A stretch of 14,667 bases of DNA from Planctomycetota bacterium (GTDB lineage: Bacteria; Planctomycetota; B15-G4). Where the stretch lies: the NCBI GenBank assembly GCA_003644265.1, contig QNBX01000115.1, positions 1 through 14,667 on the forward strand, given 5' to 3'. Positions 6,916 to 14,600 of the stretch are shown in pieces (position 1 is the stretch's first letter; each line of letters begins with the position of its first letter). The position numbers and the translations under genes are program-made. Under the pieces are notes generated by a model. It was not told the origin of the DNA, searched no databases, and saw nothing but the letters and a program-made list of their open reading frames with translations.

Positions 6916-8457
6916 CTAAAGCGGGATGTTCCCGTGCTTCCGGGGCGGGTTCTGGTCGCGCTTGGTCTCCAGCAGGCGCAACCCGGCGACGAGCTTGGCG
7001 CGCGTCTGGTGCGGCTCGATCACGGCGTCGATGTAGCCCCGCTCCGCGGCCGCGTACGGGTTGGCGAAGCGCCGCTCGTACTCGGCCACCAGGCGCGCGG
7101 TCTCTGCCACCGCGTCGTCGGCCGCCTTGATCTCCCTGCGGAAGATGATCTCGACCGCGCCCTTGGCGCCCATCACGGCGATCTCGGCCGAGGGCCAGGC
7201 CAGGTTCAGGTCGCCGCGGATGTGCTTGGAGCTCATGACGTCGTAGGCGCCGCCATAGGCCTTGCGGCAGATGACGGTGAGCTTGGGCACGGTGGCCTCG
7301 CAGTAGGCGTACAGCAACTTGGCGCCGTGGCGGATGATGCCGCCGTACTCCTGCGTGGTGCCCGGCAGGAAGCCCGGCACGTCCTCAAAGGTCACCAGCG
7401 GAATGTTGAACGAGTCGCAGAAGCGCACGAAGCGCGCGCCCTTGTCGGAGCTGTCGATGTCCAGCACGCCCGCCAGCACCATGGGCTGATTACCGACGAT
7501 GCCCACCGTGCGGCCGTCCAGCCGGGCAAAGCCCACCACCAGGTTCTTGGCGAAGTCGGCGTGCACCTCCAGGAACTTGCCGTCGTCGACCACGCGCGTC
7601 ACCACCTCGCGCATGTCGTAGGGCTTGTTGGGGTTCTGCGGCACCAGCGTGTCGAGCGCCTCGTCAGCCCGGGCCGCGTCGTCGGTGCACACCTGCCGCG
7701 GCGGGTCCTCGCGGTTGTTGAGCGGCAGGTAGCTCATCAGCTCGCGCATGCGCGACAGGGCCTCGGCGTCATTGCGCGCGGTGAAGTGGCACACGCCGCT
7801 CTTGGAGGCGTGGGTCTTGGCGCCACCGAGCTGCTCGGCGCTGACCTCCTCGTGCGTGACCGCCTTCACCACCTGCGGCCCGGTCACGAACATGTAGCTG
7901 GTCTGTTCCACCATCAGGATGAAGTCGGTGATGGCCGGGCTGTAGACCGCGCCCCCCGCGCAGGGACCCATGATGGCCGAGAGCTGGGGGATCACGCCGC
8001 TGGCCAGGGTGTTCTGCAGGAAGATGTCGGCGTAGCCGCCCAGGCTCACCACGCCCTCCTGAATGCGGGCGCCGCCGCTGTCGTTGAGCCCGATGACCGG
8101 CACGCCCAGCTTGAGCGCGCGCTGCATGAGCGTGACGATCTTGGCGGCGTGGGCCTCGCCCAGCGAACCGCCGGCGATGGTGAAGTCCTGGCTGAAGACC
8201 CCCACCGGCCGACCCTCGATGGTGCCGAATCCGGTCACCACGCCGTCGGTGGGCAGGGGCTTGTAGCCGAAGGCCTCGATGCGGCCCTGGATGAGCCGGC
8301 CGAACTCCTGGAAGCTGCCCTCGTCGAGCAGCAGGTCGAGGCGCTCGCGGGCGCTGAGCTTGCCGCGTTCGTGCTGGGCGGCGAGGCGCGCTGCGCCTCC
8401 CCCGACCAGGGCCTGCTCGGCCCGGCGGCGCAGCTCGTCGGTGGGTGACGACGACAT
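6916..8457 (-). CDS. pccB: Acyl-CoA carboxylase carboxyltransferase (beta) subunit, propionyl-CoA carboxylase type
   Basis: A 513-residue carboxyltransferase with N- and C-terminal crotonase-fold halves, the usual length for PccB. It moves the carboxyl group from carboxybiotin to acyl-CoA. Motifs are the oxyanion-type segment [11 protein letters not shown] (125-135), [12 protein letters not shown] (164-175), the C-terminal [14 protein letters not shown] (399-412) and [21 protein letters not shown] segment (here [10 protein letters not shown], 421-430), and the typical tail [10 protein letters not shown]. In studied family members an acidic residue in the GGAYDVM region favours propionyl-CoA; D406 is the corresponding candidate. 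Methylmalonyl-CoA decarboxylase alpha or a broad-specificity carboxylase remain possible. The ATG at 8457 ([12 protein letters not shown]) is chosen because the family similarity begins there and the open frame upstream is low-complexity. It heads the operon with the biotin carboxylase 16 bases downstream. No mutase or epimerase gene is in view. Confidence 0.92.
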   Translation of the reverse strand: MSSSPTDELRRRAEQALVGGGAARLAAQHERGKLSARERLDLLLDEGSFQEFGRLIQGRIEAFGYKPLPTDGVVTGFGTIEGRPVGVFSQDFTIAGGSLGEAHAAKIVTLMQRALKLGVPVIGLNDSGGARIQEGVVSLGGYADIFLQNTLASGVIPQLSAIMGPCAGGAVYSPAITDFILMVEQTSYMFVTGPQVVKAVTHEEVSAEQLGGAKTHASKSGVCHFTARNDAEALSRMRELMSYLPLNNREDPPRQVCTDDAARADEALDTLVPQNPNKPYDMREVVTRVVDDGKFLEVHADFAKNLVVGFARLDGRTVGIVGNQPMVLAGVLDIDSSDKGARFVRFCDSFNIPLVTFEDVPGFLPGTTQEYGGIIRHGAKLLYAYCEATVPKLTVICRKAYGGAYDVMSSKHIRGDLNLAWPSAEIAVMGAKGAVEIIFRREIKAADDAVAETARLVAEYERRFANPYAAAERGYIDAVIEPHQTRAKLVAGLRLLETKRDQNPPRKHGNIPL

Positions 8458-8488
8458 GCCTGTGTGCTCGCTTCTTGTGCGGGGAGGG

Positions 8489-8505
8489 GCCCGTCGGCGA
8501 CGGGC
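8489..8505 (-). promoter_or_regulatory. Hairpin in the leader of the carboxylase operon
   Basis: GCCCGTC/GACGGGC form a perfect 7-bp stem with a 3-base loop, 32 to 48 bases upstream of the carboxyltransferase ATG on the minus strand. It may be an operator or a leader hairpin; nothing shows which. The divergent spacer 8458-8689 also holds a short A/T pocket, GATGATATC near 8513-8521, but no convincing promoter boxes. Confidence 0.3.
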
Positions 8506-8590
8506 GGCCGGGGATGATATCAGGCAGAGGTGGGGCGCCGCCCGCGCGAGCCGGGCCCCAAGCCGCCGCCGCGCCGCTCGCGCCCCCGCC

Positions 8591-8624
8591 GGCTGCCGCC
8601 ATCGCCGCACCACACGCGGCAGCC
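8591..8624 (+). promoter_or_regulatory. Inverted repeat upstream of the M28 peptidase
   Basis: GGCTGCCGC (8591-8599) and GCGGCAGCC (8616-8624) are perfect 9-bp arms around a 16-base loop, ending 65 bases before the peptidase ATG. Such arms can arise by chance in DNA this rich in CGC repeats. It is reported as a possible leader structure or operator, without a known match. Confidence 0.25.
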
Positions 8625-8681
8625 CCGGGGCGCAGGCGGGCAGGCGCCGGGCACTTGCCAGCCCGCCCCGCCCACCGCAGC

Positions 8682-8693
8682 ATGGCGCCATGA
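8682..8693 (+). other. Three-codon mini-ORF (Met-Ala-Pro) overlapping the M28 start
   Basis: ATG GCG CCA TGA runs from 8682 to 8693, and its stop overlaps the peptidase ATG (8690-8692) as ATGA, the same geometry used to couple the CMD and TMTC genes. The two ATGs are the ends of a perfect 12-bp palindrome, CATGGCGCCATG (8681-8692). No Shine-Dalgarno precedes either ATG, so a ribosome could begin at the first and reinitiate at the second. The arrangement is seen directly; its use in translation is not. Confidence 0.3.
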
Positions 8694-10285
8694 CACGCAT
8701 CGCCCTGCTGCTCGCCTGCTCCCTGCTGCTGCCCCTGACCCAAGACCGCGATGAGCTGCACGAGCGGGGCTTCGATTCCATCAGTGAGCTGGACCTGAGC
8801 GCTGACCTGACCCTGCTGGCCGGCCCCCGCGCCGAGGGGCGCGACTCGCCCAGCGCCGGGCAGAGCCTGGCGGCCGAGCACATCGCCCAACGCCTCGCCG
8901 CGGCGGGCTACTCGGGCGCCGGACCTGAAGGCTCGTTCCTGCTGCCCTTCACGCGCAGGCTGCCCGCGCCCGTGCCGGAGCGCTGCCGGCTCAGCGCCGA
9001 CGGCCCGGACGGCCCCACCGAGCTGACCTATGGCGAGGACTTCGTGCCCGTCTGGCATGCCGAGGGCCAGGCCACGGGCGAGGCCGTCCTGCTGGGCTTC
9101 GGCATCGACAGCTCGCGCGAGACGTACGACGATGTGACCGGGGACCTGGACGGCGTGGTGGCCGTGATCGTCTCGGGCGAGCCGCGGCACAGGCGCAAGT
9201 TCGACGGCCCCGAGCTGTCGCCGGACGCCAACCTGTACACCAAGCTCGCCACGCTCAAGCAGGCGGGCGTCGCGGGCGTGCTGCTGGTGCGGCGCCCGCC
9301 AGCGCTGCCCGAGCCCGCCTCCTCCTCGCGCCGCCGCCGCAACGCGCAGGCCGAACCCACGCCGCCCGAGCCCGCGCCGCTCGGCTTCCGCCACACCTGG
9401 GCGCGCTGGATCGACGAGCCCGGGGAGTTCGAGGCGCCCGTGGTGGGCCTGCCCGTGCTGGAGATCACGCCGGCCGCCGCCCTGGCCGTCACGGGCCTGG
9501 ACGTGCTGGCCCCATTGGACGATGTGGACCGCAAGGCCAAGGCGCCCAAGCCCGTCTTCAGCGGGCGCACGGTGTCGCTCGCGGCCGCCAGCGAGCTGCG
9601 CGACGTGACGCTCTTCAACGTGGCGGGCACGCTGACCGGCAGCGACCAGACCCTGGCGGACGAGTACGTGGTCATCGGCGCCCACTACGATCACCTGGGC
9701 GTGGACGTGCGCGGGCGCGTCGGCTTCGGCGCGGACGACAACGCCTCGGGCACCTCCGCCCTGATGGAGGTGGCGCAGGCCCTGGCCCAGGCGGGCCCGC
9801 GGCGCTCCATCCTGGCCTGCGCCTTCGCCGCCGAGGAGGACGGCCTGCTGGGCAGCGACGCCCTGGCCGGCGCGCCCCCCGTGCCGGCCCAGCAGCTCGT
9901 GGCCATGATCAACATGGACATGCTGGGCTACGGCGACGCGGGCGAGGTGGCCGTCATCGGCGTGCCCGAGAACCCAGCCTTCGAGAAGCTGCTCAAGCGC
10001 GCCAAGAAGCTCAAGCACACCAAGGTCAAGAAGATCATCACGGGCCAGGGGCAGGAGGTGTTCAAGCGCTCCGACCACTACAACTTCCACAGGCGCGGCG
10101 TGCCCTCGCTGTTCTTCTTCGAGGGCCTGCCCGTGGGCAGCAACCCGCACTATCACACCTGGCACGACACGCTCGACACCATCGACATCGACAAGATCGC
10201 GCGCACCGCCCGGCTGGTGTTCAACACGGCCTGGCTGCTGGCCGAGGACGACGAGCGCCCGCCGCCGCCGCGCAACGCACGCTGA
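8690..10285 (+). CDS. Exported M28-family zinc aminopeptidase with PA-type insert
   Basis: A 531-residue secreted metallopeptidase. Residues 1-19 are a short signal peptide ([10 protein letters not shown]...PLTQ). The Cys at 10 comes too early for a convincing lipobox. The zinc ligands of M28 peptidases are all present: H332 in AHYDHLG, D350 in GADDNASG, the E382/E383 pair in AEEDGLLGS (catalytic base plus ligand), D410 in NMDMLGYG, and H463 in SDHYNF. The [11 protein letters not shown] segment near 489-499 is the usual C-terminal mark. Residues about 128-265 look like a protease-associated domain, with an odd Arg- and Pro-rich insertion at about 201-232. M28 enzymes release N-terminal amino acids in the periplasm or outside the cell; substrate preference is not predictable here. 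The ATG at 8690 is chosen because the signal peptide begins there, though the frame is open back to 8279. A DUF1080 lipoprotein follows after 22 bp, probably in the same transcript. Confidence 0.9.
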   Translation: MTRIALLLACSLLLPLTQDRDELHERGFDSISELDLSADLTLLAGPRAEGRDSPSAGQSLAAEHIAQRLAAAGYSGAGPEGSFLLPFTRRLPAPVPERCRLSADGPDGPTELTYGEDFVPVWHAEGQATGEAVLLGFGIDSSRETYDDVTGDLDGVVAVIVSGEPRHRRKFDGPELSPDANLYTKLATLKQAGVAGVLLVRRPPALPEPASSSRRRRNAQAEPTPPEPAPLGFRHTWARWIDEPGEFEAPVVGLPVLEITPAAALAVTGLDVLAPLDDVDRKAKAPKPVFSGRTVSLAAASELRDVTLFNVAGTLTGSDQTLADEYVVIGAHYDHLGVDVRGRVGFGADDNASGTSALMEVAQALAQAGPRRSILACAFAAEEDGLLGSDALAGAPPVPAQQLVAMINMDMLGYGDAGEVAVIGVPENPAFEKLLKRAKKLKHTKVKKIITGQGQEVFKRSDHYNFHRRGVPSLFFFEGLPVGSNPHYHTWHDTLDTIDIDKIARTARLVFNTAWLLAEDDERPPPPRNAR

Positions 10286-10307
10286 GCTCCCCACTCCGGA
10301 CAGGCCC

Positions 10308-11249
10308 ATGACGCTCGACAGATTCTCCCGCCGCGCCGCTCCACGCCTCGCGCGCCCCTTCGTCAGCTTGGCGCTCGTGGCCGCGCTGGCCTGCACGGGC
10401 TGCGCATCCAGCGCCGATGCAGGCCACGGGGAGGGGCGCTCCGTCGCCCGGGCCGAACACGGCGAGCCCACGCCGCACAGCGATCACGATGAGCACGGCG
10501 CGCGCCCCGGCCCTCCCGTTCCGGGCCCCGCCCGCGAGCCCTCGCCGCCCCAGCCGAACGAGCCCCAGGGCTACAGCGACACGCCCCTGCTGCCCGATGG
10601 CGTCTGGCGCGTGCACGACCGCGACCGCCCCGTGCCGCCGGTGGTGGCACCCGGACTGCACGGCGGGCCCCCGTCGGACGCCGTGGTGCTGTTCGACGGC
10701 GACGGCCTCCGCGCCTGGGAGGGCGGCCCCTGGCGCCTGGTGGACGGCGCCATGGAGGTCAACGGGAGCGGGGACCTCAGCACGCGCGAGTCGTTCGGCG
10801 ACGTGCAGCTGCACCTGGAGTGGATGTCGCCCCCCGTGCGCTCGTCCGGCCAGGGGCGCGGCAACAGCGGCGTGTTCCTCATGGGGCGCTACGAAGTGCA
10901 GCTGCTGGACAGCTGGGGCAACCGCACCTACGCCGACGGTCAGGCCGCCGCCATGTACGGGCAGCAGCCGCCGGACGTGAACGCCGCCCGCGCGCCGGGC
11001 CGCTGGCAGAGCTACGACATCCTGTTCACGGCGCCCCGCTTCGAGGATCAGGCGCTGGTCTCCCCTGCGCTCGTGACCGTGATCCACAACGGCGTGCTGG
11101 TGCACCACGAGCGCGCCTACCTGGGCGCCACGTCCCACCAGCGCGTGGCGCAGTACACGGCCCACGAGCCCAGCGCGCCCATTCGCCTGCAGGACCATGG
11201 TGACCCGGTGCGCTACCGCAACATCTGGGTGCGCCGGCTGGGCGGCTGA
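10308..11249 (+). CDS. DUF1080 (3-keto-disaccharide hydrolase family) lipoprotein
   Basis: A 313-residue protein. Residues 1-32 are a signal sequence ending in ALACTGC, where C32 is the probable lipid-anchored cysteine (C29 is a weaker alternative). Residues 33-90 are a His/Asp/Glu- and Pro-rich linker with clustered histidines (HSDHDEHG near 57-64). Residues about 124-311 are a complete DUF1080 beta-jelly-roll: LFDGDGLRAWEGG (128-140), WRLVDGAMEV (142-151), FGDVQLHLEW (163-172), GNSGVFLMGRYEVQLLDSWG (185-204), AAAMYGQQPP (213-222), an HNG segment near 260, and PIRLQDHGDPVRYRNIWVRR (291-310). Characterised relatives cleave 3-keto-glycosides; the fold is also related to laminarinase-type lectins, so sugar binding without catalysis is possible. 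It should sit on the periplasmic or outer-membrane surface. It lies 22 bp after the M28 peptidase, which fits a surface degradation pair, though no 3-ketoglycoside oxidase gene is in view. Confidence 0.9.
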   Translation: MTLDRFSRRAAPRLARPFVSLALVAALACTGCASSADAGHGEGRSVARAEHGEPTPHSDHDEHGARPGPPVPGPAREPSPPQPNEPQGYSDTPLLPDGVWRVHDRDRPVPPVVAPGLHGGPPSDAVVLFDGDGLRAWEGGPWRLVDGAMEVNGSGDLSTRESFGDVQLHLEWMSPPVRSSGQGRGNSGVFLMGRYEVQLLDSWGNRTYADGQAAAMYGQQPPDVNAARAPGRWQSYDILFTAPRFEDQALVSPALVTVIHNGVLVHHERAYLGATSHQRVAQYTAHEPSAPIRLQDHGDPVRYRNIWVRRLGG

Positions 11250-11628
11250 CGCCGGAGCGCGCACCCGGCACGGCCACGCTCGAGCGAGGGCTGCAAAGGA
11301 CGCACAACCGACGCCCGGGCCTCTGCTCCCGGACGCCGGCCGCACATCGACCCACCCGAACTCCGGCACAGCGTGTGCGCCGGGGTGTCCCACGGGCGAG
11401 CCCCCATCTGCAGCGATGCATCTGGGCCGTCAGATCGTAGCCGCGACGAGGCATCGATGTCTCGACCGCAGTTTGACCTGGACGTCTCGCGACGCAGGGG
11501 GCGCCTGCCGAGACAGATGCCCCCTCTGTCCTGGCCTCCATCGGACGCAGAGGCCGGCGAGTGAATCCGGAATCCCACCCGCCCCCGCGAGGCCCGGCGA
11601 GCTGAGCGCGCCCAGCCACCCCGGGCGC
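11250..11628. other. Convergent non-coding region with several hairpins
   Basis: This 379-bp stretch lies between the 3' ends of the DUF1080 gene (plus) and the kinase gene (minus). I see no credible gene in it. It contains a bulged stem at 11363-11383; a near-perfect 18-bp palindrome at 11447-11464 (CGAG, CATCGATG core, CTCG, one G/T mismatch pair); a 7-bp stem AGGGGGC/GCCCCCT at 11496-11502 and 11519-11525; and an overlapping 6-bp stem GACAGA/TCTGTC at 11512-11517 and 11525-11530. None is followed by a run of T, so ordinary intrinsic termination is not indicated. Termination by another mechanism in both directions is the simplest reading. Confidence 0.45.
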
Positions 11629-11633
11629 TCAGC
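11601..11633. terminator. Candidate hairpin spanning the kinase stop codon
   Basis: GCTGAGC (11601-11607) pairs with GCTCAGC (11627-11633), and GCCC (11610-11613) with GGGC (11623-11626), giving an 11-bp stem with a two-base bulge and a 9-base loop. The right arm contains the kinase stop codon (TCA at 11629-11631 on the plus strand). No U-run follows on either strand, so it is only a possible terminator or 3'-end stabiliser for one or both converging transcripts. Confidence 0.35.
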
Positions 11634-14600
11634 CGGCGGACGTGGCCGCCAGCTTCTGGGCCCATTCCGCGGCCGGCTCGGGACGCTCCCAGGTCTGGTA
11701 GAGCTCCACCAGGCGCTGCAGCACGTCGGCGGCAAACGACGTACCGGGCCAGGTGGACGCCAGGCGCTCATGCACGGCCAACAGCTCGACCTCGGCCTCG
11801 GGCAGGCGCCCGCTGTGCGTCAGCGCCACGCCCCGCCGCAGCCGCAGCACCAGCAACGCCAGCGCGTCGCCCGGCAGCAGCCGCTCCAGCCTCGGCAGGG
11901 CGTCCTCACACAGCTCCAGCGCCTGCTCGAAACGACCGCGCTCCAGGAGCAGGCCGGCCAGGTTGCTCTGCACCTCCAGGGTGTCGATGGCGTCGGCGCC
12001 CTGGGACGCGCGCTGCCCCTCGAAGGCCGCGCGCATGTGCTGCTCGGCCTCATCCGGGCGCTGCATGCTGAGCAGCACGATGGCCAGATTCATGCGTGAC
12101 TTGAGGGTGGCGGCGTGCAGCTCGCCCAGCACCTCGCGCTCGGCGGCCAGCAGCTCGAGCATGAGCGCCAGGGCCTCGTCGAACTGCCCCGTGCCGTACA
12201 GCGCGCTGCTCAGCTCCTTGCCGCGCTCCAGGGTGAACGGGTTGTCCGGCCCCAGGCTGGATCGGCCGCCGTCGTAGGCCTGCCGGTAGAGCACCAGGGC
12301 TTCGAGGCCGCGCCCCTGTTGCTCGAGCGCCCGACCCAGGGCCGAGCTGAGCTCCAGGCTGAGCGGGTGGTTGGCGTCCAGGGAGGAGCGCGCCGTGTCG
12401 AGCAGCTCGCCCAGCAGGCGCTCGGCCTGCGCCAGCCGGCCGCGCTCGATCCACAGCCGCCCGAGCCCCTGCCCGGCCATGAGCGCGTCAGCGTGCGCCG
12501 GGCCCATGACCTCGCGGTAGCCGCGCAGCGCCGCCTCGTAATAGCCCTCGGCCTCGACCAGACGGCCCGCGCCACGCAGCAGGTTGGCCAAGTTGAGCTG
12601 GGTGGCGAGGGTGGCCGGGTCGTCCGGTCCCAGGCTGCGCTCGCGGGCGGCCAGCACGTCACGCAGCAGCGCCTCGGCCTGCGGCGCGTAGCCCGACGCC
12701 TGCAGGAACAACGCCAGGGCCATGCGCGCCTGGAGCGTGGCGGCGTGCTCGGGCCCCAGCGCCTCGGCGAGCCCTGCGGCAGCGCCGTCCGCGAGCTCCA
12801 GCCCACGACTCCGCTCCCCGTCGTCCCAGAGCAGCATGGCCAGACTGATCTGTGCGACGAGGGTCTCCACGGCCCCCGGGCCGCGGGTGGCGAGCAGCCG
12901 CGTGTGGGCGTCCTGCACCAGCGACAACGCCTCGGCGTGGGAGCTGTGCCCGGAGATCGCGTCGGCCAGCTCCAGGGCGCTGTCGAGCGTGTCCACGTCG
13001 TCGGGGCCGAGCTGCTCACGGCGCAGGCTCAGGGCACGGCGCAGCTGGTCTTCCGCGTCCGCGTAGGCGCCCAGGGCGGCCAGGGTCGCGCCCAGGGCGT
13101 GGCGCACGCCGGCCTCCACCAAGGGTGCCTCGCCGAAGCGCCCGGCGGCGGCCCCCGTTTCCAGCCGGCCCGCGGCCACGGCCAGCGCGTCGGAGAGCAT
13201 GACGTCACGGCCCCGCCCCGCATGGGCGCTGGGCGCCGCCGCCGAGAGCAGATCGTCGGTCACGAACGCCAGCACCGAGCGCGCCACCTCGGCCTGGCTG
13301 CGCGCCAGCTCGGCGGAGGCCGCGGCCAGGGTCTCGGCCTCGCGGGCGGCGGCGGCTTCGTGGGCGGCCAGGGCCTGCGCCTCGCGGGCGCGCTGGGCCT
13401 CGGCCTGGGTCTCCAGCAGCGAGCGCTCCAGGGCCTGGTTGGCGCGACCCGCCTCCAGCAGCCCCGTGATGAGCCCGGTCAGGCCGACGATCAGCGCCAG
13501 CAGCGCCACGCCCGCCGCCAGCGAGGCCGCGCGATGCCGGCGCGCCAGCTTGCGCACGCGGTAGAGCGCGGAGGGCGGCGCGGCCTCCACCGGCAGCCCG
13601 GCCGCGAAGCGCTCCACGTCCTGGGCCAGGTCCCACGCGGTGGCGTAGCGCCGGCCGGGCGACTTCTCCAGGCAGCGCATGACGATCCAGTCGACGTCGG
13701 AGGGCACCGCGCGCACGGCGCTGCTCCCGGCCGTGCCCCGCGCGACGCGCTCACCCGGGCGCGGCGGGTCGACCTCGCGCACCAGCCGGCACAGCTCGGC
13801 CAGCCCCACCTGGGTCAGATCGAAGGGCGGGCAGCCCGCCAGCAGCTCGTACAGCAGGACGCCGAGCGAGTACACGTCGGTGCGGATATCGATGTCGGCG
13901 CGACCCTCCACCTGTTCTGGGCTCATGCTGGCAGGCGTGCCCACCACGTGCCCGGCGAGGGTCAGGGTCTGCTCACCGGCCAGGCTGCCGCGCACCGCCT
14001 TGGCCACGCCGAAGTCGATCAGCTTGGGCTCCAGACGGCCGTCCACCTCGGTCACCAGCACGTTGCCCGGCTTGATGTCGCGATGGATGACGCCCTTGGC
14101 GTGGGCGTGCTGGATGGCGCGACAGACGCGCTCGAACAGGGCCAGGCGCTGGTCGACCGACAGGCCGCGCTGCTCGCAGACGTCGGTGATGGGCTGACCG
14201 TCCACCAGCTCCATGGCCACGTAGGGCTGACCCGCGGGCGTGGAGCCGGCGTCGAGCACGCGGGCGATGTGCGGGTGGTCCATCAGCGCCAGGGTCTGGC
14301 GCTCGACCTCGAAGCGCGCCAACACGTCGGCGCTGTCCATGCCGGGCTTGAGCAGCTTGAGCGCCACGTCGCGGCGCACGGGCAGCTCCTGGCTGGCGCG
14401 GAAGACGGTGCCGAAGCCGCCTTCGCCCAGGACCGCTTCGAGGCGGTAGGGGCCGACCTGGTCGCCGGGCCCGAGCACCGAGCCGCTGCCCTGAGCGCTG
14501 CGCTCAGGCGGGCGCAGCGCGGGCGGCTCGCCCATGCGTAACTCGGCCTCGCTGTGGGCGCTGACGGCCTCGCTGTGGGCGCTGAGCAATGCGGCCACCC

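Noticed and set aside
5481..8448. Long plus-strand frames (5481-7130 and 6805-8448) opposite the carboxylase operon
   Set aside because: Low-complexity antisense translations. The minus strand has unmistakable biotin carboxylase and carboxyltransferase motifs.
8279..8689. Upstream extension of the M28 peptidase by 137 codons
   Set aside because: It would place the signal peptide in the middle of the protein and overlap the coding start of the carboxyltransferase gene.
8458..8883. Upstream extension of the carboxyltransferase by 142 codons
   Set aside because: The extension is Arg/Ala/Ser-rich, overlaps the signal-peptide region of the divergent peptidase gene, and lies outside the family's N-terminus at [12 protein letters not shown].
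11197..12099. 300-codon plus-strand frame after the DUF1080 gene
   Set aside because: It begins inside the DUF1080 gene and ends inside the antisense of the kinase gene, with no domain or start signal.
12115..14541. 808-codon open frame on the plus strand, antisense to the kinase gene
   Set aside because: Its product is rich in Gly, His, Gln, Leu, Val and Arg with no domain, as expected from the complement of a GC-rich gene. The minus strand encodes a full kinase with TPRs over the same bases.
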